From Ceratothoa steindachneri (Eukaryota; Arthropoda; Malacostraca; Isopoda; Cymothoidae): a DNA stretch of 64,000 nucleotides. The stretch spans positions 153,512,306 to 153,576,305 of the forward strand of contig OZ018326.1 in NCBI GenBank assembly GCA_963969495.1, in the 5' to 3' direction. The translations under genes and the position numbers were made by a program. The notes beneath the pieces were generated by a model, which was given only the letters and a program-made list of their open reading frames with translations, searched no databases and was not told the DNA's origin. The stretch's first letter is position 1. Each line of letters starts with the position of its first letter. Below, one piece after another: positions 8,140 to 18,473 of this stretch.

Positions 8140-10890
8140 CAAAGTTCTCCTGTTCAACGCGAGGTCAATCAGGAATAGGTTTCTTGAGCTCCGTGGCCTC
8201 GTAGCAACAGAGGAACCTGAGATGGTGGCCATAACGGAGACCTGGATTAAAACCTCAAGCCGAGATTTTGAAGGTGAATTCACGATTCCCGGTTACCAGC
8301 TCTTCCAGAAAGATAGGCCAGACAGAGAGGGTGGCGGTGTGATGTTGTATGTCAAGGATACTCTCAACTCGACGGATTGCAACATCGTATCCGACCATGA
8401 ACTACTAGGTGTTGACCTAGAGTTAGGTCCTGCCAAATACAGGACCCTGGTGCTTTATAGACCTCCTGCCCAACTCGTTGAAAAGGACAGAGATCTGTAC
8501 CAGCTACTAGGAGAACTTGTCGAAGACAGAGTGTGTATCGTCATGGGTGATTTCAACACACAAGTTGACTGGGAAACCAGAGAACCCTGTGGCGAGAACG
8601 CACCACTCCTGGAGTTCACGAACAACGAGTTCCTCACTCAATGGGTGAGAGAGCCAACGAGAGGAGACAATATCCTCGACTTGGTTTTCACCTCTGAGGA
8701 TGACATCGTTGAGGACCTCTCTGTTTGCGAAGAGCTCGGTGGCAGTGACCACCGAATAATTAGATTCGTAGTCAAAGTCCCCAAGGCAGAGCCTGCAGCT
8801 AGTAAATCAAGGAAACTCGATTTGAGAAGAGCAGACTTTGCAGGTCTACGCGCGGGACTGACTGACGCGAGGCTAGAAGAGTGCGAGGCTGTTGAAGACT
8901 CTTGGAACAGTTTCAAAACCACATTCATGAGTCTTCAATCGCGTTTCATCCCTCTGAAATGCCCCCGTCGGTCCTCTGTTCAACCAAAGTGGTTTAATCG
9001 AGAAATCGGGCAACTGCTTAGGGAGAAGAGGAATGTGTACCGGCAATCGAAGATCTCGGGTGACTTTGACGAATACCGGAGGCTATCCAGAAGAGTGAAG
9101 TCCAGCATACGGGCGGCTAAGCGGTCTGAGGAACTCCGAGTGGCGAGACTCTGAAAAGAGAATCCCAAGGAGTTTTTTGGATATGTGAACAGCCGTAAAC
9201 CAATCCGTCGAACGATTGGCCCTTTGAGGAATGAGGAAGGGACATTAAAGCATTCAGATGCAGAAAATGCTAACCTCCTCAACGACTACTTCTCTTCAGT
9301 GTTTACTGAAGAGTGTGGTCCCATTCCCCAGCCGACGGATTCCTACTCGGGGGAAAAGCTGGAGGCAATGGACTTCACTGAAGGAGAAATAAAGAAAAAG
9401 ATCGCTGACCTAAAGACGAATAAGTTCCCTGGACCGGACGGGTTTCTATCCAAGGTGTTGAAGGAAGTGTGCGATGAAGTATCACGACATCTGTGCGCTA
9501 TCTTTAACATGTCAATCCGGACCAAATGCGTTCCTAGAGACTGGCGTGAGGCGGAGGTGACTCCGATCTTCAAGAAAGGAGACCGTAACCAACCGTCGAA
9601 CTACCGACCAATCAGTCTGACTTCGATAGTCGGTAAACTCATGGAAAGCATCATGGTGGACAAAGTGACGTCGTATTTAGTGTCAAACCTGCTACTGAGG
9701 AGTTCCCAGCACGGCTTCCGAAGGCAACGGTCATGCCTGACGAACCGTGTAGAATTCTTCCACTTCGTTTTCAGCGAGCACGATCGGGACAAGGCGGTGG
9801 ATGTGGTCTACCTAGACTTTCAGAAAGCCTTTGATAAGGTACCACACCGCCGCCTTCTCCGGAAAGTGCGAGCGCTTGGCATAGACGGAAAGGTAGCCGA
9901 CTGGATCGAGAACTGGCTAAGTGGCAGACGGCAACGGGTGGTGGTGAATGGACAGTCTTCTGAGTGGGTGCCCGTTACTAGCGGGGTGCCTCAAGGTTCT
10001 GTCCTGGGACCACTACTATTCATCATCTACGTCAACGACATGGACGGTGACATGGTTGCGAAGATTTCCAAATTTGCCGACGATACCAAGCTTGGTATGA
10101 ACGTTGCAAAGGATGGAAATACTGCCCGCCTGCAGGAAGATCTTGGGAAGATTGGGGAGTGGTCGGACACGTGGCAAATGCCTTTTAACGTGGGCAAATG
10201 CAAAGTGATGCATATCGGCCACAGAAACCCCCAATCTCAGTATATCCTTAAGGGCACTGCTCTTGAATCGAGTGACACTGAGAAGGACTTGGGTGTAACA
10301 ATCACTAGTGACCTCAAGTTCTCGAAACAGTGCATTGAGGCGGAGAAAAAGGCCCAAAGGATGCTAGGCTATATTAAGCGCCAATTTGGTTATCGGAACC
10401 AGGAGATTGTACTGTGCCTGTACAACTCACTTGTCCGACCGCACCTGGAGTATGCCGTACAATTTTGGAGTCCTTCGTTGCGAAAGGACATCGCGAGATT
10501 GGAACGCGTACAAGCCAGGGCAACCAAGCTCATTCCCTCTATCCGACATAAAAGTTATGAGGATAGACTGAGGGAATTAGATCTGTTCTCGCTGGAAACC
10601 CGTAGACGGCGTGGTCAGCTCATCGAAGTTTTCAAAATACTTCGAGGGTTCGACAATGTTGGCTACCGGGATATTTTCACACTGAGTGAGAACAGAACGC
10701 GCAATCACGGCTTCAAATTGAACTGAAGCGTTACAACCGCAATCTGTGTGGAAATTTTTTCACTTACAGTATCTGCGGTATGTGGAACGCACTTCCAGTG
10801 GAAGTTGTCAACAGTGAATCTGTTGACCAGCTCAAGTCAAGCCTAGACAGGGTCTTGAAAAGTGGCTGTTTAGGGACGCAAAACAATTGA
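8099..10890 (+). pseudogene. LINE A2 ORF2, one nonsense codon and one frameshift
   Basis: Endonuclease: SLKVLLFNARSIRN, ITETWI, MGDFNTQVDW and GGSDHRIIRF. Reverse transcriptase: YLDFQKAFDKVPH, SGVPQGSVLGPLLFI and KFADDTKLG. A single TGA at 9152-9154 stands where A1 has TGC (a Cys codon). A one-base deletion near 10722 puts a stop after HGFKLN; the remaining tail (KRYNRNLCGNFF, MWNALPVEVVNS) continues in another frame to TGA 10888-10890. Everything else matches A1 co-linearly, so inactivation was recent. Confidence 0.88.
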
Positions 10891-10994
10891 GCAGCCATGT
10901 GCCCGCTCGATTGCTAGTCCAAAGGTACCCTCCTTGAATGGACCGTAAGGTCTCCTACGGTACCTTCTTTCCTTGTTGTTACTCCTTGTTGTTA

Positions 10995-10996
<2 letters not shown>
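10884..10996 (+). promoter_or_regulatory. LINE A2 3' UTR hairpins and terminal repeat
   Basis: CAATTGAGC (10884-10892) pairs with GCTCGATTG (10905-10913) through one G-T wobble. GGTACC (10924-10929) pairs with GGTACC (10959-10964) around the conserved GACC-gtaa-GGTC (10941-10952). The stems occupy the same places as in A1 but differ in sequence, which is compensatory change. Confidence 0.7.
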
Positions 10997-11907
<911 letters not shown>

Positions 11908-12039
11908 ATGAATGACGAACTACTTAAGGAATTGATACGAAATTATCCTGTGCTGTATGATTTGTCAGAACCAAAATTTATGGACAGCAGTTTCAAACAA
12001 TATATAGGGAATAATATAGACAAGAAATGAAAGTAGATG
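11908..12039 (+). pseudogene. Harbinger MADF protein, exon 1
   Basis: ATG 11908 begins MNDELLKELIRNYPVLYDLS, the first helix pattern of a MADF domain (LI..YP.LYD), continuing through KFMDSSFKQYIGNNI. A frameshift near 12027 precedes MKVDG, which ends at a good donor site G|GTAAGTAC (GT at 12040). In Harbinger elements the MADF/Myb-like protein binds the transposon ends and helps the transposase into the nucleus. The domain resumes in exon 2 near 14571. Confidence 0.75.
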
Positions 12040-12102
12040 GTAAGTACTTTTTTATTGATGTAGTTAATATATTCGTCATTTTTTTAGTAACAACATGAAA
12101 TA

Positions 12103-13066
12103 CAGGGTACCCCGCAAGTTAAGGTACTGTGGAAGAATAGAACCTTGAGGTCCACCTCGGACACTCAGAAATACACGTGGCCTTAAGCTCGAAACAAAGA
12201 GCGTGAAGAGCATGTTTGAACGAATCAGGAATCGGGTCAACGCGGCTTTATTAAGCACAGCTGTGTTTACTCGAGGAGACCTATCCCCCGCGCTTGAGAC
12301 GATTTTCTATAGGTCTCCTTATCTCAAATTCCTCGGCTGGAAGCCGGCTACGCCCCGAGCTCTATGTTTGTCTAAGGAGAGCGCGCCGTGGCCTAAGGCT
12401 ATTTCTCTGCCTCGTTAAATTCTATTTAACCCAAGGTTTGGCTGGATCGAGTTAGTACCCTTTCACCATACACACGAAGACACGTCACGATTCTCGATTC
12501 AGCGCAACCTTGGTTTATTCGAGCACCGAAAACTAGAACTCTCTCCCCATTGGACTCTGCCCCAGACGTTTGGCAAGCTCCCTGCAAAGGCCGTTCTTTC
12601 GTGGATTCGCACAATTACTCCCTCAACAAGAATCCTGAGGAAAAACCTATACTTTTGCAATTCTCGCCTCCCGCGGATCTTATTGTAATCCCATATTAAT
12701 AATCTTTGTTTGTATTTCGGCTTAACGTGGCCCCTTTAAAAATTCCATTCCGAGTCAAGTCATTAACCCGCTATAATCCCTTTGACTTTTCCCTTCGAAC
12801 GACACCGAGTGTCATTTTTCATCTGACCCAATATTTTCATTTAAACCCACTTTTGTAGATATTTAATATTTCATTTTTATGTTATTAAATATTACTTTTG
12901 TCGTCCGGTTTAAATAACCTGAACTGCACTCAGCCGTAGCTCAGTATTTAAGGCCAATCTGCACTCGCTTACCTTGATAGTTAAAATCTACGTACTGGGG
13001 GACGGTTTTCTCCCCCTTCACAACATTAACTCCTTCCGCCAACTGGTCGGCCAAGCCCATCAGTGA

Positions 13067-13116
<50 letters not shown>

Positions 13117-13593
13117 GCTATACGACGACAGGAATATACTTTGGGTTTTAATAGTTCAATCCATTATAAGTATAAAATGTTCTATATACTCTTATACTCT
13201 TTGTGCCTTACTTTAGGAGATAAAGCTTATTGAAATTCTAGCATAACGTATGTGGGGAGACGCCTACAGATACATCATCTGCTGTCCACCCCCCAGCTCA
13301 TGGCCAGCTGATCGCTGTTGCCATATCAAGTTCCTTATTAAAAATAAGCGTTCTTGAATGTACTATTCTAACGTAAAGTTGAATATGTAATATCATTAAT
13401 ATCTTATGGTAATTTAATTAACTAAAGGTGAATATCCAAGAGCCAAATAAATAAATACACTGAAGAGTGTCTTGATGTTCAGTAACTCCTAAACTAAGGT
13501 GCAAAAAGCATATGCTCATAGAACATTTTTGTCTTAGAATAACTTGAACTATTATATCCCGAAGTAATGTACCTTAACTCGTGGGACACTCTG
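12103..13593. mobile_element. 1.49-kb non-coding mariner/Tc1-type element with TIRs
   Basis: The left end CAGGGTACCCCGCAAGTTAA (12103) and the right end, which reads CAGAGTGTCCCACGAGTTAA on the other strand (13593 backwards), are inverted repeats of about 25 bp. Both sides carry the dinucleotide TA (12101-12102, 13594-13595), the IS630/Tc1/mariner target duplication. The interior has no transposase, only short open frames and one (AT)n tract, so it is a non-autonomous passenger. It sits inside the MADF intron of the Harbinger element. Confidence 0.85.
13069..13110. repeat. (AT)n microsatellite
   Basis: About 21 AT units inside the non-autonomous mariner-type element. Confidence 0.95.
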
Positions 13594-13889
13594 TATATAA
13601 GCTTTAACTTTTTGGTTAGGTTTTTGTTCCTCCTCTTACTTAGGTCATATTCATATTTGCAGTCATAAAAATTGTCATTCCATAGATCCAGCCTGTGAAT
13701 TAAAGTAATCTTTGTACAGTTCTCTCACAGCTAAGGCATCTCTTGTTGCATTTCCACCCTACATAGGCAGATTTTCAAATCTTGCTTCTATAGTTTCACT
13801 TACTGTTGCATTATTTCCTATTGGTATGCGTCTACATCATATTTCCTTATGAAATTATGTAGAATACAGATTTGCCTTAATTCTCCTGT

Positions 13890-14498
13890 TACATATTCTA
13901 ATTTTTTTTTGTCAAAATGTCAAACGCATTTTCAACAACCCCTCTGGCACGACACAGTCGATAATTAAAGCAAGCCTAGAAGTATCCAAATCTTGCCCCG
14001 GATATGGTCGCATCAAATAAGTTTTTAGAGGAAGGGCTTCGTTACCCACCATTACATATGGAGCTTCAGTAGGTGTGCTTGGAAATGTAGCCTTCCCTGG
14101 TACAGATAATGTGCCTCACTGAAGTGCTTTGCCTAGACTAGAATTTGCAAAAATTCCATCATCATTGTTCTTCCCATATGCACCTACATCAATAGCAAGC
14201 GCCAACAAGACAATTCAAAAATGATTTTATAGTTAAAGTACAGAGATCCACTACTGTATTTGGGGGAGCCTGAATGGTAAAATGTTTGCCGTCTAAAGCT
14301 CCCAGACAATTAGGATAATTCCAAAGTGTAGAAAAGTCATTAGCAACTGATTTCCACATCTTTGTTGAAGGATTTAGCAGCATTTCACTCATGAGATTTT
14401 CTGTTATTATCTTGCAAGTGTCTATGACAATCTTATACACTGTGCTATGGCCCAAGCGGTAGCTAAACAAAATTGTTCTTAAGGAATCCCCTGTAGCT
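13890..14498 (-). pseudogene. Harbinger DDE transposase, main catalytic exon
   Basis: Reading down from 14498 gives ATGDSLRTILFSYRLGHSTV, W..VA..F...WNYPNCLGALDGKHF (first catalytic Asp), then after a frameshift LAIDVGAYGKNNDDGIFANS (second Asp), VGNEALPLKTYLMRPYPGQD and finally VVENAF (catalytic Glu region). This is the HARBI1 block order. GDEAF is replaced by GNEAL, and stops occur near 14192 and 14119. A minus-strand acceptor (pyrimidine-rich tract ending TTCCTAG) lies at 14497. The transposase would cut and paste the element at TWA-type sites. It is non-functional. Confidence 0.85.
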
Positions 14499-14570
14499 AG
14501 GAATATAAAAGAAGGAAATATAACAATTTTAAAACAAAGAATTTTCGTTTCTTCCTCGGATACATCGTGT

Positions 14571-15290
14571 AAAGATAGATGAAACAACATAAGGGACAAT
14601 TACAGAAAATCTCTGAAAAAGACTTCAACTAAGAGTGGGCAGAGTGCAAAGAAAATTAAACTTTATAAGTATTCGGAGCAATTAAGTTTCGTGAAGAAAT
14701 ATATGTACGAGAGAGAAACCAAAGGGAACCTTGTCAGTCAACAGGGTGAAGAAAACAATCAAGATGATGTTTCACAACAACATGAAGACGAAGAAAAGAA
14801 CATGACGCCTGATGCAGGGTAACCCACAGTCCCGGACGTAGGCCTAAATGAAGATTTGCAAGCACAGCCTCACTAAAGCATACTTTTGAAGCTCCATGAA
14901 AGTCATCAAAAGGGAGGTCAACAAACAGCTTCGGAGAAATTAATGGAGTACTTGATCAGTAAACAAGAAAATCAAACAGCTTTCACATCACCACACCCTG
15001 TTGACGCATTTCTAGCAGGTATTTCTCCAACTCTGAAGTCTTTAACCCCTTATTATTTTAATGTACTAAAATCCGAAATATTTGCCACAGTACAGAAATA
15101 TGAAATGCAAATGCTTATGAATCAACATTCATTTGATGGAAGAACCGAGCCTTCAGCCTCCGTATCATTAGCTTCGACTCCACTACCCTTGCCTCAGCCA
15201 TTTCAAGAATATACAACAGCAACATATGAAGATCAGCGTCAAAAGCTATCTGCTTACATGGCAATTCCAAACAGCGCCAGTTCCTTGTAG
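14571..15290 (+). pseudogene. Harbinger MADF protein, exon 2
   Basis: The frame supplies the third MADF helix: CKDR, a TGA stop at 14580 where the conserved Trp belongs, then NNIRDNYRKSL. It continues with TKSGQSAKKIKLYKYSEQLS and YMYERETKGN. Stops occur at 14820 and 14874. The last open part holds HPVDAFLAGISPTLKSL and VLKSEIFATVQKYEM, the BESS-like C-terminal dimerisation region of these proteins. It lies wholly inside the intron of the oppositely oriented transposase gene. Confidence 0.8.
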
Positions 15291-15489
15291 AACTACTTTT
15301 CAAATTTTAGGGATTATTAACTCTTTAATATGTAAATAATGGTTTACAATTTACAACATTGTAGAAATCACCAACATCGAGAAACACACGCAAAGAGATG
15401 AATTTAGCCTTCTTTTTTTTACATACAAAGTAATGTACTATCACTAAGTAGCAAAATAAATTCCTAGGATTTGTTTGCATTATTTTACC
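15291..15489. other. Harbinger intron remainder
   Basis: AT-rich sequence between the end of MADF exon 2 and the transposase exon on the opposite strand; no other content seen. Confidence 0.45.
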
Positions 15490-15700
15490 TCAAATAAACT
15501 GCTAATCGTTGCTTCGGGTGTCTTGCTTCTCCAGGTGTGCCTCTGTTTTACTGAAGAATATGTGGAAACAGTTTTTGATCATTCTAAAGTACTGGAAAAT
15601 TTTTTGTTTCATCATCAATTAATTCCTTGTACAGAGTAGCAAATTCTCCTTCACTTTCTCTCTTTTTCCAAGCTTCATGTACCCACTTGCCGTCGGTGAG
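15490..15700 (-). pseudogene. Harbinger transposase, N-terminal exon (distal part)
   Basis: The minus strand reads KWVHEAWKKRESEGEFATLY then KELIDDETKNF, and after a frameshift FRMIKNCFHIFFSKTEAHL and EKQDTR, the HARBI1 N-terminal pattern that precedes the catalytic exon. A possible donor (GAG|GTAAAA) occurs at about 15488. The upstream continuation is found 2.6 kb away at 18344-18473, separated by LINE A3. Confidence 0.72.
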
Positions 15701-16565
15701 AGAGTTTGCGTGATCTGCTTGAGTTCACTAGCTATGCTAGGGGGGGGGGGGCTTTTAGTCCAGCAGATTCACCCATGCCAGTAAGGTAGCTTAGGTAGGA
15801 TCAAGACAAAGAGTTGTCAAACTTCTCTACTACTTCTTTGATGCATTTCCTAGCATCTCCTTTTTAGCTTTATCGATTCTGTTAACATTAAGTTTCACCC
15901 CTCTTCCTCAACTGTCTTAAAAAACACACCCATCAATTATACATAAAAAGTTTAGTTATAAGGACCTTACCAGCTACCTTATGGAATGTGAAAAGAGAGG
16001 CTTTGGAACCTCTATAAATAACGCCTTGCAGCACTAATCGGTTGCAAGAGACTAAGATTAAAGGGATCTCAGGTGTTTGGGGTACAATTAATGGAAAAAT
16101 GCTAAGTACCCATTAGAAGCTTTCTTTTAACGTGTAATGGCCTGACCAGCACCCTTTGGCCGTTATTGGTGAACAAAGGCTCAACTTCTCTTTGGTGAGA
16201 GAGTTTTTGTGCCTTGCTGGTTGCCAGATCAGCAAAAGATCTCGGATTGAGTCGTGGGCACTTATCTTTACTATTTGCTCTAAGTCTGGCCGTTTTTAGG
16301 TGATTAGTAGGGACTAGTAGGAAGACAGCTACACCTCAAGCACCCCTGTCGAAAAATTGGAGAACCAGATTGCCTGGGGTTCTTGTGCTGCTCAATTGGG
16401 AGCTGCGGCAGGATTGGGGACGTCCGGCCCAGGGAAGACTTTGATCAAAAGGGTTTCTGTTGGTCAAACGACCGAAAACCTCCCGAAAATAGGCAGATGT
16501 TGTTTGTACGAAAGAAAATCACAAGAAAACTTTTATGGATATGGTCGGACGTTAAAGTAATTAAG

Positions 16566-16931
16566 ATGGCGAAGAAGAATGGTCCTCAGTTTCGCAAACT
16601 AACTTGCGAAAAATTCAAAATGTACAGATGGAGCGAAAACTTCGGTGGCCGGAGTTGCAAGGAGCTCACAGACGCCGTTAGTGTCTGTGACTTTGGCGAA
16701 CTCGAGGCACGTCTGGGTGAGCGCATTGATCAGTTGAGAGAGGAGAACTCCCTCATTAAAAGGGAGGTTCACCTCTTGAGATCGGAGAGGTGTAAGTACT
16801 TAAAAGACTCCGAAGGGAAGAAGACACTCAATGTCTCAGAGCAGGAGTCTTCTGCTGCAGGACTGCTGGCTCAACGAGCCAAAAAAAAAGAAAAGAAAGA
16901 GGAAGAATGGAAAGAAGAAAGAATAAGATAA
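16566..16931 (+). pseudogene. LINE A3 ORF1, N-terminal part
   Basis: From ATG 16566 (MAKKNGPQFRKLTCEKFKMY) the frame includes a coiled coil, ELEARLGERIDQLREENSLI, and then a Lys/Glu-rich tail, matching the domain order of A1 ORF1 but with low similarity and without the CxxC start. A stop at 16929 and purine-rich, stop-containing sequence up to 17090 interrupt it before the esterase. Confidence 0.65.
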
Positions 16932-17194
16932 ATTTCAAAGAGAAGAAGAGAAAGTAGAAACAGAAGTAGACAACGTAGAAACAGAAGAACCAAAGCCAAA
17001 GGAAGATTAGAAAAAGAAGAACAACAAGTAGAAGAAAAAGAAGAGAAATATAGAAAAGAAAGAGGAAACTGACAAGTCGCCCCCGAAAGGGAAAACTCTG
17101 TCCCCTAAAGTTAAATGTGCAAGGGTCATCCTTTTTGGCAATTCTTCAAACACGGGACCTGTAAACCCTGCTAGCGGCCCGCCTTCGCACCAGT

Positions 17195-17740
17195 GTGAAG
17201 GTAAGCTGCCTGCTTGGACGGGGAAACGCCCAAATTAGAATAGAGGCGGAGAAATCTGAGATTTCTGAGAGCTCGGTCGTTGCCCTGATGGTAAGTGGCA
17301 ACGACCACCTCTACCTCAGAGGAGGTTGGGTAGGCCCTACACCTAAGATTTTTGAGACGGGGATGGGAGCTGTGGACGACTCTGGGTTGAAAACCCGCAG
17401 GCGTGTCGTGGTCGGGATGCTCCCGAGAAGAGGTCGAACCCGGACCGCTCACTCGAGGAACGACTCTTTGAACCGACGCCAGGCAGATCTGTGCACGGTG
17501 GAGGGGGTCTTTTTTATGGACCCTTACCGCAATTTTTATGGTAGGAACGACCTATACGAAAGGGATGGGGTGCACATTTTCTTTAAAGGAAAGGCTGTAC
17601 TCTCTAACATGATACAGGATGTCGTAGAGCGGAACCAAAGGAGTGTCCGGCCCCGAGTGAAGGCGGACGTGCACCAATACGCCCGTGTTACTCCTGGAAC
17701 GACATTGTCGGAGGTCATTAGAAAAGGTGCCACTGCCTAA
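17195..17740 (+). pseudogene. LINE A3 ORF1, esterase domain
   Basis: The region aligns with A1 and A2: VSGND, RRVVVGMLPRRG, DPYRNFYGRNDLYERDG and DGVHIF with the catalytic Asp-His. The block I segment upstream (FGNSSNTG where GDSQARG would be) has lost the Asp-Ser. The frame ends early at 17740; ORF1 homology continues to the decayed frameshift signal (slippery heptamer mutated to GAGAAAC at 17762, stem 17779-17787 with 17797-17805 still pairing through one wobble). Confidence 0.75.
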
Positions 17741-17805
17741 GGATAGAGAGGAAAATATGACGAGAAACGGAAGAGCGTAGGGAGTCCTACATTCGGGGAC
17801 TTCCT

Positions 17806-18208
17806 AAAAGTTCTTTTGTTCAATGTGAGGTCAATCAGGAAAAAGTTTCTTGAACTTCGTGGCCTCGTAGCGACGAAAGAACTTGAGATGGTGGCCATAA
17901 CAGAGTCGTGGGTAAAAAATCGAACCAATATTTTGAGGGTGAATTCACGATTCCCGATTACCAACTCTTCCTAAAAGACAGGCTAGACAGAGAGGGTAGC
18001 GGTGTGATGTTGTATGTTAAGGATACATTCAAAATGACGAACTTGAGCTGAAGCGTTACCGGTAACCTTGATCTGTGTGGGAATTTTTTCCCATACAACA
18101 TCTATGGTACATGGAACGCACTTCTAGTGGAAGTTGTCAACAGCAATTCTGTTGAGTAGTTCAAGTCGCGTCTAGACAAAGTCTTGAAAAGTAGCTGTTT
18201 GGGCACAT
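17806..18208 (+). pseudogene. LINE A3 ORF2 deletion derivative
   Basis: The endonuclease start (KVLLFNVRSIRKKFLEL in mixed frames) runs for about 80 codons to LYVKDTFK near 18030. The sequence then passes directly to LELKRYR and CGNFFPYNIYGTWNALLVEV, the extreme C terminus of ORF2. Roughly 2.4 kb, comprising most of the endonuclease and the entire RT, is missing. It could only have moved using proteins from another copy, or was deleted after insertion. Confidence 0.8.
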
Positions 18209-18343
18209 AACCATTGTGCGAGTGTTCTTCGAGGGCGTCAATTGACACTTTCGAGGACTGCAACTGTTACGCCAAAAGTACCCTCTTTAAATGGACCATA
18301 AGGTCTACTAGCGTATTCCTTTTCCTTGTAGCTACTTGTAAGC

Positions 18344-18473
18344 TCCTTACCTTATGCTTAGCCTCTTCCTCTTTATCAAAAATCATGGCAATCATTGCCA
18401 ACTTCACGTCTGAAAACTTTGCCATCTTGGAAATCACTGACGGAGTCAGTGGAGGTACGGAGTCACTACTCAT
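18344..18473 (-). pseudogene. Harbinger transposase, N-terminal exon (proximal part)
   Basis: Start ATG at 18473 gives MSSDSVPPLTPSVISKMAKF, then DVKLAMIAMIFDKEEEAKHK, a plausible N terminus for a HARBI1-like protein (acidic Asp/Glu/Lys run before the WVHEAW block). The match breaks at about 18344 where the 3' end of LINE A3 begins and resumes at 15700. The link between the halves is inference from order and strand. Confidence 0.55.

Larger units (their letters stand above)
7539..10994 (+). mobile_element. LINE family A, copy A2, 5' truncated
   Basis: The copy starts inside the ORF1 esterase domain, immediately after (CT)n, and runs to the 3' terminal repeat (CCTTGTTGTTACT twice, 10971-10996) and another (CT)n. 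The proteins differ from A1 at many positions, so A2 belongs to a sister subfamily. 5' truncation is the usual result of incomplete target-primed reverse transcription. Confidence 0.88.
15701..18343 (+). mobile_element. LINE family A, copy A3, internally deleted
   Basis: This copy carries a divergent 5' region (15701-16565, with a G12 run at 15739), ORF1 pieces, the start of ORF2, then a jump to the last 50 codons of ORF2 and the 3' UTR with the conserved GACC-ataa-GGTC hairpin near 18294. It separates two pieces of the Harbinger transposase N-terminal exon, so it inserted there. The 5' boundary is inferred from the Harbinger junction. Confidence 0.75.
11908..18473. mobile_element. composite PIF/Harbinger element with nested insertions
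   Basis: Both genes of a PIF/Harbinger DNA transposon are present as fossils: a MADF DNA-binding protein (plus strand, exons at 11908-12039 and about 14571-15290) and a HARBI1-like DDE transposase (minus strand, pieces at 18473-18344, 15700-15490 and 14498-13890). The transposase N-terminal exon is split by LINE copy A3 and the MADF intron holds a 1.5-kb mariner-type element. Gene pieces alternate on the two strands, so each gene's exon sits in the other's intron. Terminal repeats were not found, so the limits are those of the coding remnants. Confidence 0.75.

Noticed and set aside
12930..13010. Possible tRNA-derived SINE (text GCCGTAGCTCAGTATTTAAGG looks like a box A)
   Set aside because: No box B follows and the arms do not fold as a tRNA; it is internal to the 1.5-kb mariner-type element.
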